A DNA stretch of 64,000 nt. Origin: Mermis nigrescens. Lineage: Eukaryota; Nematoda; Enoplea; Mermithida; Mermithidae. Of this stretch, positions 55,130 to 64,000 are shown piece by piece. The notes under the pieces are model-generated. The model made no database searches. It saw only the letters and a list, made by a program, of their open reading frames with translations, and was not told the DNA's origin. The translations under genes and the position numbers were made by a program. Numbering within the stretch: position 1 is the first letter of the stretch; every line of letters begins with the position of its first letter. The DNA lies in NCBI GenBank assembly GCA_036768485.1, contig JAVLUZ010000411.1, positions 69,424-133,423 of the forward strand, written 5' to 3'.

Positions 55130-56590
55130 ATGCTTAAGCACGGGCTATACTTTGTATTGCTACCCAGGAGACCCGGTTAACTACTGATGATAACGAACTT
55201 ATTAAATAGTGAAAATTAAACTAGAATCGGATTCATGCGTTTGTGTTATTTTTGGAATCGAAAGATATTCTGATTTGACAACCCGATTTATACTGACTGC
55301 TGTTTATGATCAAAAAACGATCCGCAAATAACGTCTTGTGTTATCCAATGAAATAAATTGATCCTTCAAGCATGTTTTCGATTTTTGTATACCGTGTTTT
55401 ATCAACGAACATTAAAATTATTAACCTGCTTTACTCAGGATCCAAAAATGATGACATAATTAACACAAACCGATTTAACAAATATCATATGTTCTGACAA
55501 ATCGTATTCGTATAAATATCTGTTTTATCCGCATGAAAAGAATTTTCATTATTGATAGCAATCATTGCTATAAACGTTTAGAATATTGTGATAAATCCTA
55601 TAAACAAATCGAACAAAATTAATTGTGACTATGGCGTGTGAAGATTGACTATGTCTATGATAACAAATGTACGTTTAGTCAATTTAAACAACTTTGTCAG
55701 CATTACAGCAATTAGTGAGGTTTCAGATAATGGTGCAGATAAGTACACCGTTAATTTATTTTACTGACAAATTAATTTCCTGAAATTAGTACCATGTTTG
55801 AAGAATACAAAAATAGGATTATTTCTGCGGATGATAACGTTGGATACGTGGAGGAGGATTCGCTGCAATACCTGTTGCAATTCGATTCAACAAATAAGGC
55901 ATCGAAAGGAAAGGTGCGATTGCTATTCAGCAATGTCAGCGAGCTGAGATGAAACATCTGCTGAAAATTTGTAAATTTTATAATATCTGCAAAATTGCAG
56001 GTTCATCATTCATATGTCAATCGGATAGATTGGAAACCTGCTTTGTGGATTTGTGGGATAATTCATTGTAATATTAAAAAGTTGGATTGTAGAAAAATTG
56101 ATTTTAAAATTTTTCGGAATATTTTCGAAATGCAGTAAAATTTGCTGATGATGGCTGGATATTATGATGTGAAGATGTGGGTTGTGTATGGTCAGTATGG
56201 TCATCTGCTGTGATGCAATCAGAAAGCTTTTTGCCATATCAATACAATTAGTTTCAACTGAGATGGGTTTAATTTTGATCCGTTGTATGTAGGTACGTAG
56301 CATCAGACCCATAGCCAAGGAGTGCAGTTTTCCCCCACCACCCCCTCCCCTCGAAACCGAAAAAAATCTTTGTTTCTTACAAGGGTCACTTAACGTAAGC
56401 AACGAAAATTCTCAAAACGCATTTAAAAGCGTCCCCATAACAGTTTGTTTTGCATTACTCTTGAGCTACATAGTGTCTGTTTCAAAATTCTTTGGACTTT
56501 TTTACAGTAAGGTGATTTAAACGCATCAACAATTCAGCCAATCGGCAAAGAGCAGTTTCTTAGTACCATCTCTCGCGTCAGTAAGCTATA
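55130..56590. other. mostly single-copy sequence
   Basis: No repeat partner noticed in the window. Contains the small ORF at 55,794 and a short C-rich stretch at 56,330-56,350. Confidence 0.4.
55794..55952 (+). CDS. small ORF or first exon, 52 codons, unknown
   Basis: ATG in a good context (ACCATGT), stop TGA 55,950-55,952. Encodes MFEEYKNRIISADDNVGYVE, then EDSLQYLLQFDST and a basic segment. Balanced, charged composition unlike the low-complexity frames around it, so it may be a real exon or small gene. No neighbour, splice site or family supports it. Confidence 0.3.
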   Translation: MFEEYKNRIISADDNVGYVEEDSLQYLLQFDSTNKASKGKVRLLFSNVSELR

Positions 56591-56629
56591 CATACATACA
56601 TGTAACGTTTCAAACTTCGCTAAATCGGC

Positions 56630-56755
56630 GATATCGCAGATTTTACTGATTCAGCCGTGAAAGTCGCCGATATCACCGACAAAAAATCGGGAAAGTCGTC
56701 GTCGACTAAAATCGGCAAAATCGGCAAAGTCGCATCGCAATCTGACACCACAAAG
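56630..56755. repeat. CGGCGATATCGCC repeat
   Basis: AATCGGCGATATCGCAGATT, GTCGCCGATATCACCGACAA and ATCGGCAAAATCGG phrases. Same family at 58,345-58,475. Confidence 0.65.
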
Positions 56756-56896
56756 CCGAGTATATTTTGACACTTGGTATAGGCTGTACCTATGCATTAG
56801 TTCCCAAATGCGTTTGCATCACGATCAAAGCTTTTAAATTTTAGGCGCATGCTAGTTTTTTAAAACACGTTCTAAAAAATTTTAAATTGAAATTAT

Positions 56897-57934
56897 GAAT
56901 ACAGAGCCGCTCTATATCTACAAAATCAACATAGGTACGGATGTATTCACCTTCGGGAATACTTAGGTACCTAAACTGCTCTCAGCGCCGGTCAGATTCG
57001 CATTATCGCAGGGCGATTTCGAATCAGTTGACCCTTGTAGACCTACGGCTTCAACTCCCTCAGTCCTAATTTTGTTGACCACTTTCGTCGGGAGTTTCAG
57101 CAACTACGCCCTAAATCCTAACACTGGTACCTACCTAAATCTACTCGCTAGGTCAGTTGACCTATCTCAACCCACTCAAGTTGATAATTTAACTTCTTTT
57201 CTTGGTTCAAAGGCTGACTTGAAATGTTTTTGGTTCCTAAATTGTGTAGTACTCTGAACTTTAAATGCAACAACAGCGAGCTCTCATCTGGACAGTCATC
57301 ATAAAATATTATATAATCTTTTAGCTACCATACTTTATTACCCTTTATCCATCTAGTGCCGTAACTCAAAAATAAAATAAAATATAATCGTCGTGGTAGC
57401 CGCCCATCTACTATTTAATACACAAAAAGAATAACGCTCGGCAGCGACTAGTAATTTTACGACGATGTAATACCACTCAATAATCATACGACGATTGACT
57501 AACATGAACCAATTCATAAATACCAAATTTACATGTATCAATTGACGTCAGTTGACGCGCACATAAAATAAAAAGAACGATATTAATGGTTATGCAAATA
57601 CTAATATGGAACAAGAACGTGAAATAATACAATACACGCGTTTTACTAAGATGATTATAATAAAGCAATGAAATCGAAAGTTCAATAACTCTTACATAAG
57701 TAAATTACTGATGTTAGCATATACATAACTCTGGTTTACCGGACAAGTACCTAATAGAATTTTAAGTTGAAAAGTAAGGGTTAATTGAGAACTGAAGGCA
57801 TAACCACGAGCTCACACATCACACGGATGGCTACTCGAAAATGGCTATGCTAACCGATACAGTAACGAGCTGTTGTCGGATGGCATACGCGAACTGATGG
57901 CAGATGTTCGCACCGTGTAACTCTCGTAGTTGCA
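56897..57934 (-). repeat. solo LTR related to the 13.7-29.1 kb retrotransposon
   Basis: Diverged match along the whole LTR: CTACGGCTTCAACTCCCTCA, GTCAGTTGACCTATCTCAA, GTTTTTGGTTCCTAAATTGT, GAGCTCTCATCTGGACAGTC and the end GTGTAACTCTCGTAGTTGCA (57,934). No gag/pol adjoins it. The left edge is approximate. Confidence 0.75.
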
Positions 57935-58573
57935 AAATGCATTATTGAATTTCATTCATTTCATTCTTCATCGCGATTTCATGTTCATTCTTCATTATCT
58001 CCACAAATATGTTCGCCGATTTATCCAACCTTTTCATAGAAATTAGAGCAAGACACTCCATGATTCGCAAAGAATCTGCGTGTACATATGTATGTACGTA
58101 CATACATACATATATATCATGCAAATGTTGAAATGTATTAAGTATCAGCTATTAATTCATAGCATGTACAGAGCGGTAAATAAATACATACGCTTAGTTT
58201 TTCTACAAAAGCGCCACTAAAAATATCTAGTAATACCAGTGTTTATCACAACGCCTGTTACATAAAATTAACACTTTTGTGTGTGTATCTACATACATTT
58301 ATATTGACGCATAAGTATGTACATGTGTACTTCAATGCACTAAAAGTCGGCGATATCATAAGAAAATAGGATGGATTCCTATTCTTACGATTGTAGTCGG
58401 CGATATCGCCGACAAGAATCGGGAAAATCGGGACACTTGAGAACAGGGAAAAAGAGTCAGCGATATCGCGGATTTTTACTTCTGAACCGGCCTTATAATG
58501 AGTGGTCCATCGTTATATATGTACATATGTACCACTCACGTCACAGTGAGAATTACGGAGTTCGATTGCGCGC
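57935..58573. other. no gene seen; microsatellite and CGATATCG repeats
   Basis: A TACA/TATG-rich stretch at 58,080-58,120. A perfect 18-bp palindrome GTCGGCGATATCGCCGAC at 58,396-58,413 within the CGATATCG repeat family. Confidence 0.5.
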
Positions 58574-59225
58574 GTTACAGCTAGCGTTGACAAAAGTTCA
58601 ACTAAGAACTAGCAAGAACTATAGTCCAGACTAAGTCCTTTAGTCTTTAGACTATAGTCCTAGTCTTTTTTAGCCCTTTAGTCCGGAAAAGGACTAGTCC
58701 TTTTTGGCGGAGTAAGTCCGGTTAGTCCGACCTATCGGACAAAAGTTCTAACTTCTTCCACGTTGTGCTATCATTTATTCATTTACTGTAGGTACTAAAT
58801 TGTATGTCGCGCCCGACATTCGACGTACGTTTTGCAAAGTCTAGCCTTTGGGGAGTGTTGTTTGCGTTTAACGCCTATGTCCACATTAGTTTTTCTTTTA
58901 TTGTCTGCTTTTCAAACTGTGATATAAGGGATATGTTTTATTTGTTTAGTGGAGGCGGAAAAAAAGGTGAGGTTGTCAAACATACAACAGCTATAGTTAA
59001 GTTTACATTATCAATGTTTTTTAATAAAAATATTGTCCCCAATGTCCACTGTCATTTTTTTGTGAGAACCTTTTTGTTTGTGAGAACCTCAGCACCTCAA
59101 GACTAAATTTTGTTGGATTCAAAAACAAATTTCATATTTTGGGTTCAAGACTAAATCTTGTTGGATTCATACGAAGCATTCGGAGCGCAGTTTTTCTGTT
59201 GATAAGTTTATGTGGTCCCATCCAT

Positions 59226-59482
59226 ACGTGGGCAGCACCAAAATTCTGAGGGGGGGGGGTAAGATTCTTCAAAGGTCAAAAATGGCCTTAAAATGGTGTT
59301 ATGGCGAAAAAACATCATTTTTTAACGTTCCTCATCGAGCACTATCCATTGGCATCAAAAAATTAAGAAAAAAAAACAAAAGAATTGTCAAAAATTGAAT
59401 TCTGGGGGTATTCTGGTTTCTGGGGGATATTTTGGCTTCTCGAGGGGTGCATACCCCCGAACCCACTACGCCCAGGTGTGGT
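59226..59482 (+). repeat. G/C-run MITE copy (in hAT)
   Basis: Complete copy from ACGTGGGCAGCACC to CCCAGGTGTGG, head-on to the next copy. Confidence 0.85.
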
Positions 59483-59498
59483 CCCAAATCCATCCCAT

Positions 59499-59753
59499 CC
59501 ACACCTGGGCGTGGGGGGTTTGGGGGTATGCACCCCAGAAACCAAAATACCCCCCAGAAATCAAAATACCCCCCCAGAATTCAATTTTTGAAAATTTTTT
59601 CGTCTTTTTTCGCAATTTTTTGATGCCAATGGATAGTGCTTGATGAGAAACGTCGAAAAATGGTGTTTTTATCGCCATACCGCCATTTTTAAGGCCATTT
59701 TTTGACCTTCAAAAAATCTTGCACCCCCTCAGAATTTTCTTGCTGCCCACGTA
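59499..59753 (-). repeat. G/C-run MITE copy, inverted neighbour
   Basis: Complete copy in reverse orientation only 16 bp away, so the pair forms a hairpin-capable inverted repeat of about 250-bp arms. Confidence 0.85.
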
Positions 59754-60317
59754 TGATTCCATCCCCTTAATTCATTAATTTTGAAGTTCTTTTCATTGAC
59801 TATTGAATCATGAACAGAAAAACACTAGAAAGTGAATACCACCATGTAGTAGGTACCAGCATTCTTCTCTGATTTTTTAACGAAAAGTCTGTCTGGGTAT
59901 TTTTTCACCGCATAAATGATACTGTTTTTTTATCAAGGACTCCGGACTATAGTCCTGATCCGAAGCAGTCCGGACTAAAACCTGGACTGCTATACTCCGG
60001 AAAGTCCTTTTTCTGCGGACTTTTGCCAACGCTAGTTACAGCTTTTCTTTTTGCGCGAGTAATTAAAATAGCGTGCAGTAGATAATAGCCATATGCGGCG
60101 GATGAAAGACGCCGATTGACTGAATTTTTACTGCTTTCGAATCACCTCACTGTAGAAAAGTATACAGAATTTTGAAACAGACTACAATAAACAAAAAATT
60201 TTGCGGCGCTTTGAGCCGGATTAAGTATTTCTGTATAGCTTTTGTCTTTAAACTGTTTAAATTTGAGTTAAACACGCAGAAAATGTCAAATTATTCCACG
60301 CTTCGACGAATCACTAT

Positions 60318-60505
60318 ACATAGTCTGTTTCACACAACTTTGGGCGTTAATTTTAAGAACTATGTATGTCCGTCCGACAATAAGCCGACAGATTGCGATT
60401 AAAGAAGCATTTATTTGATATCTAATTATCGTAACGTAATCTGTCGGCTAACTTTCGAAAAAATTCTTGAAATTTATGCACAAACTTGAAACAGACTATA
60501 ATTTT
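60318..60505. repeat. CTGTTTCACACAAC MITE, near-complete copy
   Basis: Starts TAGTCTGTTTCACACAACTT and ends AACTTGAAACAGACTATA; the ends are inverted repeats. Interior TAAGCCGACAGATTGCGAT matches other copies. Confidence 0.75.
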
Positions 60506-61350
60506 CTGGTTGTTTTTCTTTAAAGAGTACAAATTTAGCAGTGGAGCTATGTATGTACGCTCCTTCTTGTTACGTTTTTCGTTCTCTTGGTTCATCCGCG
60601 TTTCGTCATCGGTCAATCATGCTTTTATCATGCAAACGCCGATTTTTCAATGCAACGCTGCGCAGATTTTATCTAGGAAGCTACATATCTGAAAATTGTT
60701 GCAGGTATCTTATAGACACCGAGCAACAGTCACCTTCCCCAGGACCAATTCCCCTCTTATCACCAAAAATTCATATATGTGCATTTTTATACTATAAATC
60801 TGGGCAACGAGATCGACACTTGCTAAAATGATGCCTATCTGTCATTCACGGTAATAATAGCGTCCTTTTTCCGCCATGCATGTACCTAATGCTATTTTAT
60901 TCCTGCGTCTTTCTCTTAATATTCACGTCCTTTTCTCAAGCATTCAAATATCATCTCCCGCACCGATTCACTTCTAGAGCTCGCGCTTGTCCTTGTACAG
61001 CGATTTTTCTTGTCGGTGCGCTCAAGCATGTTAGTGTAGTAAAATATAATCATTGGCAAGAGGTGGCATACATTATATCGCTGCTTGCAGGATTGAATAT
61101 TGAAAGGTGATTATTCCTTTCATTCTTTTGGAGAATCATTATTCTTTCAATTAAAACTTAACATAAATATTTTGGTGATGGCTGATCCGCTGGAGCTCTT
61201 TGTTGTTGGCTTCATAGTCCACCGTGTGAGCTATTAGGAACCATTTTTAAGCGATTACAAAGTTAGAAAATAAGCTCTTCTTGAGCGCTGATTAGTTTCC
61301 TGGGTGAAGCCGGAGATCAAGTGATCTATTGTGCATTCCGGAATTATAAG
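60506..61350. other. no supportable gene
   Basis: Open frames of 60-96 codons (e.g. 60,880-61,110, hydrophobic start) exist but nothing supports them as genes. Confidence 0.35.
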
Positions 61351-61445
61351 TCTGTTTCACACAACTTCGGTCATAAAATCATCTCCGACAATAAGCTGAT
61401 CGATTGCGATTATAGCATTGATCTGATACATAATTATCCTAACCC
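61351..61445. repeat. CTGTTTCACACAAC MITE, partial copy
   Basis: GTCTGTTTCACACAACTTCG through GATTGCGATTATAGCATTGA to CCTCGGCTTACTGTC. Confidence 0.7.
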
Positions 61446-61621
61446 TCGGCTTACTGTCAATAGCTTAAGTAACTAAGAGCCAGAAAACTAAGGCGTAGCT
61501 GCTAGATCTGCGACTAGATTCAGTCAGCAATTTAGGACTGAGGAGATCAAAGCCGTAGAGACCCTGAGTCATTTAGGTTGGTTCGTGCATTAGCAACCTG
61601 ACCAGCGCACAGTTAAGTCTT

Positions 61622-61790
61622 TAGTCTGTTCCGCATAACTTCGTGCATAAATTTTAAGAATTTTTATCGACAGTAAGCCGAGGGTTACGATAATTATATA
61701 TCAGACCAATGTTATAATCGCAATCTGTCAGTTTATTAAAAAGTGATAGTCTTAAAATTTATGACCGAACTCATGTGAAACAGACTATAG
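61622..61790. repeat. CTGTTTCACACAAC MITE, complete copy
   Basis: TAGTCTGTTCCGCATAACTT at the left, inverted as GAACTCATGTGAAACAGACTA at the right (one base per family variant); interior AGTAAGCCGAGGGTTACGA and TATAATCGCAATCTGTCAG. Reference copy for the family. Confidence 0.8.
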
Positions 61791-61791
61791 T

Positions 61792-61945
61792 TAGACCACG
61801 AGTAACGTTGCTCAAGCGCCTGGCAGTCGAAGTGACAGGCATCGCACAGGCACTTTTCTTTCGACGCGCGTTTACCAATATAAAATTTCGGCCAGGCGCC
61901 TGTTGCCTGTCGTGCCTGCGCTTGAGCAACCTTACTTGTGGTCTT
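61792..61945. mobile_element. 154-bp MITE with 27-bp inverted ends
   Basis: Left end AGACCACGAGTAACGTTGCT and right end, reversed, AGACCACAAGTAAGGTTGCT, both continuing CAAGCGC. An inner CAGGCGCCTG palindrome sits near 61,894. No second copy in the window. Confidence 0.75.
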
Positions 61946-61950
61946 GACCA

Positions 61951-62205
61951 TAGGTGGGCAGCACCAAAATTCTGGGGTGCAAGATTTTTCAAAGGATAAA
62001 AAATGGCCTTAAAAATGGTGGTATGGCGGAAAAACAACCATTTTTCAACGTTTCTCATCGAGCACTATCCATTGGCATCAAAAAATTGCGAAAAAAACAA
62101 AAAAATTCAAAAATTGATTTCTGGGGGGTATTTTGGTTTCTCGGGGATGGGGTTGTATACCCCAACCCCCGACACCCAGGTGTGGTGCATACCCCCGTCC
62201 ACGTC
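61951..62205 (+). repeat. G/C-run MITE copy
   Basis: ATAGGTGGGCAGCACCAAAA to GTGCATACCCCC with the CACTATCCATTGGCATC core. Confidence 0.8.
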
Positions 62206-62849
62206 GGGCATAAATGAATACAAAAAGTTAAGAAATTGTCTTCGAACTGGACGAGGAGAAATTAGTTGCGCAGGTGGTTAAAGCGTTAGATTTCTTGTGT
62301 ATGAGTATGTAATAAACTGAAAATTATGTTAATTTTTTCAAAATTTTTGTTCACTATTTAGTAGAATTGTTTAGGAACGTTCGGAAATATTATTTTTGAC
62401 CATCCCCACATGGATTTTAAGACGTCGGACTTTCAAAATTTTCCGTACCCCTTGTAATAAAATTCTGGCTACGGGCCTAGCATGTACCTACCAGTACCAC
62501 GTCTGTTGCTTTTAAATCAATTTTGTATTAGCACTCAGAATTTTGTCAAAAACCTCAATTCACTAATGAAACGGAGTATATTGTAATCTGTTTTACATAA
62601 CCCTGCGGTCTATGTACTTCTATAGTCTGTTTCACATAAGTTCGTGCATAAAGTTTAAGAATTTTGATAATCTCAAAATTTATGACCGAAGTTGTGCAAG
62701 ATAGACGATAAGAATTTCGGCCGACGTACATACCAACTGTTTACTGTAAATATGGATCATTTCACCTCGATTACAGTGAACGTCGCTTTACAAATCTGGA
62801 AGTTAAATAAGGATTTAATAAAAAAATAGGTAGTGCCACGTAACACATG
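62206..62849. other. no gene seen
   Basis: Contains a partial CTGTTTCACACAAC MITE at about 62,620-62,705. Confidence 0.45.
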
Positions 62850-63044
62850 TCAGCATTGTATTAAAAAGCCCCTGACTGCTGGTCTGTCTTCATTCTCTTC
62901 TTGCACAAGCTTCTTAGATAATTTTTCATTGAGTCTACAGCCGATTTCCAGAGCTGATTGCATCATTTCATTCACTGAATCGGGATCCAAAGACCCGCCA
63001 CTGCCACTAGACTGCTTGACAAGCGTTATTCGCGCGTCTGAGGC
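62850..63044 (-). CDS. terminal exon of an unidentified gene
   Basis: After a TTTGTTTAG acceptor (minus strand) comes an open frame of 64 codons ending in TGA at 62,852-62,850: ASDARITLVKQSSGSGGSLD, then DSVNEMMQSALEIGCRLNEK, LSKKLVQEENEDRPAV and GFLIQC. Regular codon use and an amphipathic helical character suggest true coding sequence. The frame choice assumes a codon boundary at the acceptor. An ATTAAA follows at about 62,815, a possible poly(A) signal. Same strand as RpL5 but unrelated to it. Upstream exons are not visible. Confidence 0.45.
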   Translation of the reverse strand, partial: ASDARITLVKQSSGSGGSLDPDSVNEMMQSALEIGCRLNEKLSKKLVQEENEDRPAVRGFLIQC

Positions 63045-63330
63045 CTAAACAAAGTAGACAATCATGAGGCGAATTTGATTTAAATTACTAAAATGGAATT
63101 ACGATGCACTCTTGAATGTAATAATTAAGACTGCAATCTTCAAAATCTCAAAAGGTTCGGGAACATAATGTACGATGGTTGTCTGACAACGACACAGCTT
63201 TTTCTTTTTTGATTGTAAATAGCATTTTTGAACTCCCAGTTCAATTTTTAGCTATACTTGCGGAATCACCCAATTTTCTGTCAGATGATTATGTTAAGAA
63301 ATCGACAGTTACATAGAAAGACTACCAAGC

Positions 63331-63400
63331 ATACGTGGGCAGCAAGAAAATTCTGGGGGGGGGTGAAATCGCGAAAAATTGCCAAAAATCGCAAAAATGT
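63331..63400 (+). repeat. G/C-run MITE copy, truncated
   Basis: TACGTGGGCAGCAAGAAAAT and a G run, then diverged AAAATCGC repeats. Confidence 0.7.
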
Positions 63401-63808
63401 TACTAAAAATAGAATCCTGGGATCCACAGTAATCTGCGGGGGTGTACTAAGTGATGGAAATACCCCGAAATTTGAAAATTAAGCACAGGTTTGTCATCTG
63501 ATATATGACATAAAAAGAAAGTAATGACTGAAATATTTATGAAAAATTGTTCTATGTTCACTAAGTGCGATAAGGATTCACCAAATTTTAACGAATTTTT
63601 CTAACAATCTTCTCTTTTGCGCCACACATTAAATTAAATCATTCTGTAAAATTTGTAAGAATTCGCTCAAGAGCAAGCTGATAGAACAAGATGTAGTTAA
63701 AGCAGGTTTCGCTAAAATTAAACGATCTACGTACAGCGTCATGTGTGTGAAAATGCTCTGGGAAATTCGCTAAAGACCTTCATCATTGTCAGACAATCAT
63801 AGGTGGGC

Positions 63809-64000
63809 AGTGTTTTTTTGTACATGCACAAAGATGGTCCCCAAAAAGTCTTTGTTCATTTTGTTCATGCAAATTTTTGTGTACTATAATATGGTACATT
63901 AGCGATTTTAGTGTGGTAAAACAGGGTTTTTCGATCTTTGGTAGTGTATTTTAGCTAATTTCTGGGTTTCTGACGCCAAAAAGTACTGGAAATTGTCTCA
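63809..64000 (+). repeat. TGTACAAAG repeat, copy 3, cut by the window edge
   Basis: TGTTTTTTTGTACATGCACA ... TACTATAATATGGTACATTA ... GGTAGTGTATTTTAGCTAAT, matching 10,737 onward in the same orientation. Confidence 0.8.

Larger units (their letters stand above)
58582..60034. mobile_element. non-autonomous hAT transposon, 1,453 bp, TSD GTTACAGC
   Basis: Perfect 8-bp duplication GTTACAGC at 58,574-58,581 and 60,035-60,042. Terminal inverted repeats TAGCGTTGACAAAAGT and, reversed, TAGCGTTGGCAAAAGT, a typical hAT end. Many subterminal GGACTA/TAGTCC copies (58,625-58,725 and 59,935-60,010), like hAT transposase-binding sites. A 100-codon frame (58,804-59,106) has no recognisable transposase motif. 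Two MITEs are nested inside. Confidence 0.93.

Noticed and set aside
58804..59106. 100-codon frame in the hAT element as a transposase fragment
   Set aside because: No hAT dimerisation or BED motif visible; the element is too short to be autonomous.
60880..61110. 76-codon frame with a hydrophobic start resembling a signal peptide
   Set aside because: No splice sites, conservation or domain; such frames are expected by chance in AT-rich DNA.

Overview
The window is repeat-dominated, AT-rich animal nuclear DNA. The only host gene I can name is the 3' part of ribosomal protein L5 (three minus-strand exons at 8.1, 9.1 and 11.2-11.4 kb with standard GT/AG introns). An arthropod genome, possibly an insect, is my guess from gene style and repeat load; nothing in the sequence proves it. 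No bacterial features, CRISPR array, rRNA or tRNA were seen.

Layout. 0-2.4 kb: low-complexity DNA, a G-run minisatellite and a 5'-truncated LINE. 2.88-6.57 kb: a 3.7 kb Helitron-like element. 7.5-13.6 kb: the RpL5 exons among small transposons. 13.70-29.10 kb: a 15.4 kb minus-strand Ty3/Gypsy LTR retrotransposon with LTRs, PPT, PBS, gag and pol (all frameshifted), plus about 5 kb of unrecognised degenerate coding sequence between integrase and the 3' LTR. 29.56-45.6 kb: palindrome A, a long inverted repeat whose arms carry an F-box-like gene, a divergently transcribed TATA-binding-protein (TBP)-like gene, and a second half-TBP gene; the left arm is broken by two further elements (3.66 and 4.52 kb). 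46.41-55.13 kb: palindrome B, a second long inverted repeat with 3.5-3.7 kb arms around a 1.5 kb loop and no recognisable gene. 55-64 kb: a solo LTR, a hAT element with a perfect 8-bp target duplication, several MITEs and an unidentified terminal exon.

The main discovery candidate is palindrome A/B. Both palindromes carry, in the same order from the outside inwards, degenerate repeats of roughly 100-130 bp with a shared core, then a 21-bp-period array of phased A/T tracts interrupted by a TGCTTAAGCA palindrome, then the inner arm. Palindrome A additionally encodes an intact 167-residue TBP-fold protein that keeps all four DNA-intercalating phenylalanines and both central asparagines, head-to-head with the F-box gene across a 108-bp promoter holding two perfect palindromes and an E2F-like site. 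I infer a family of giant foldback-type mobile elements (A gene-bearing, B a gene-less relative) that encode their own TBP-like DNA-bending protein; I know of no described transposon with this content.

Coordinates of repeat edges were set by eye from paired copies and can be off by a few bases unless a target duplication is given.
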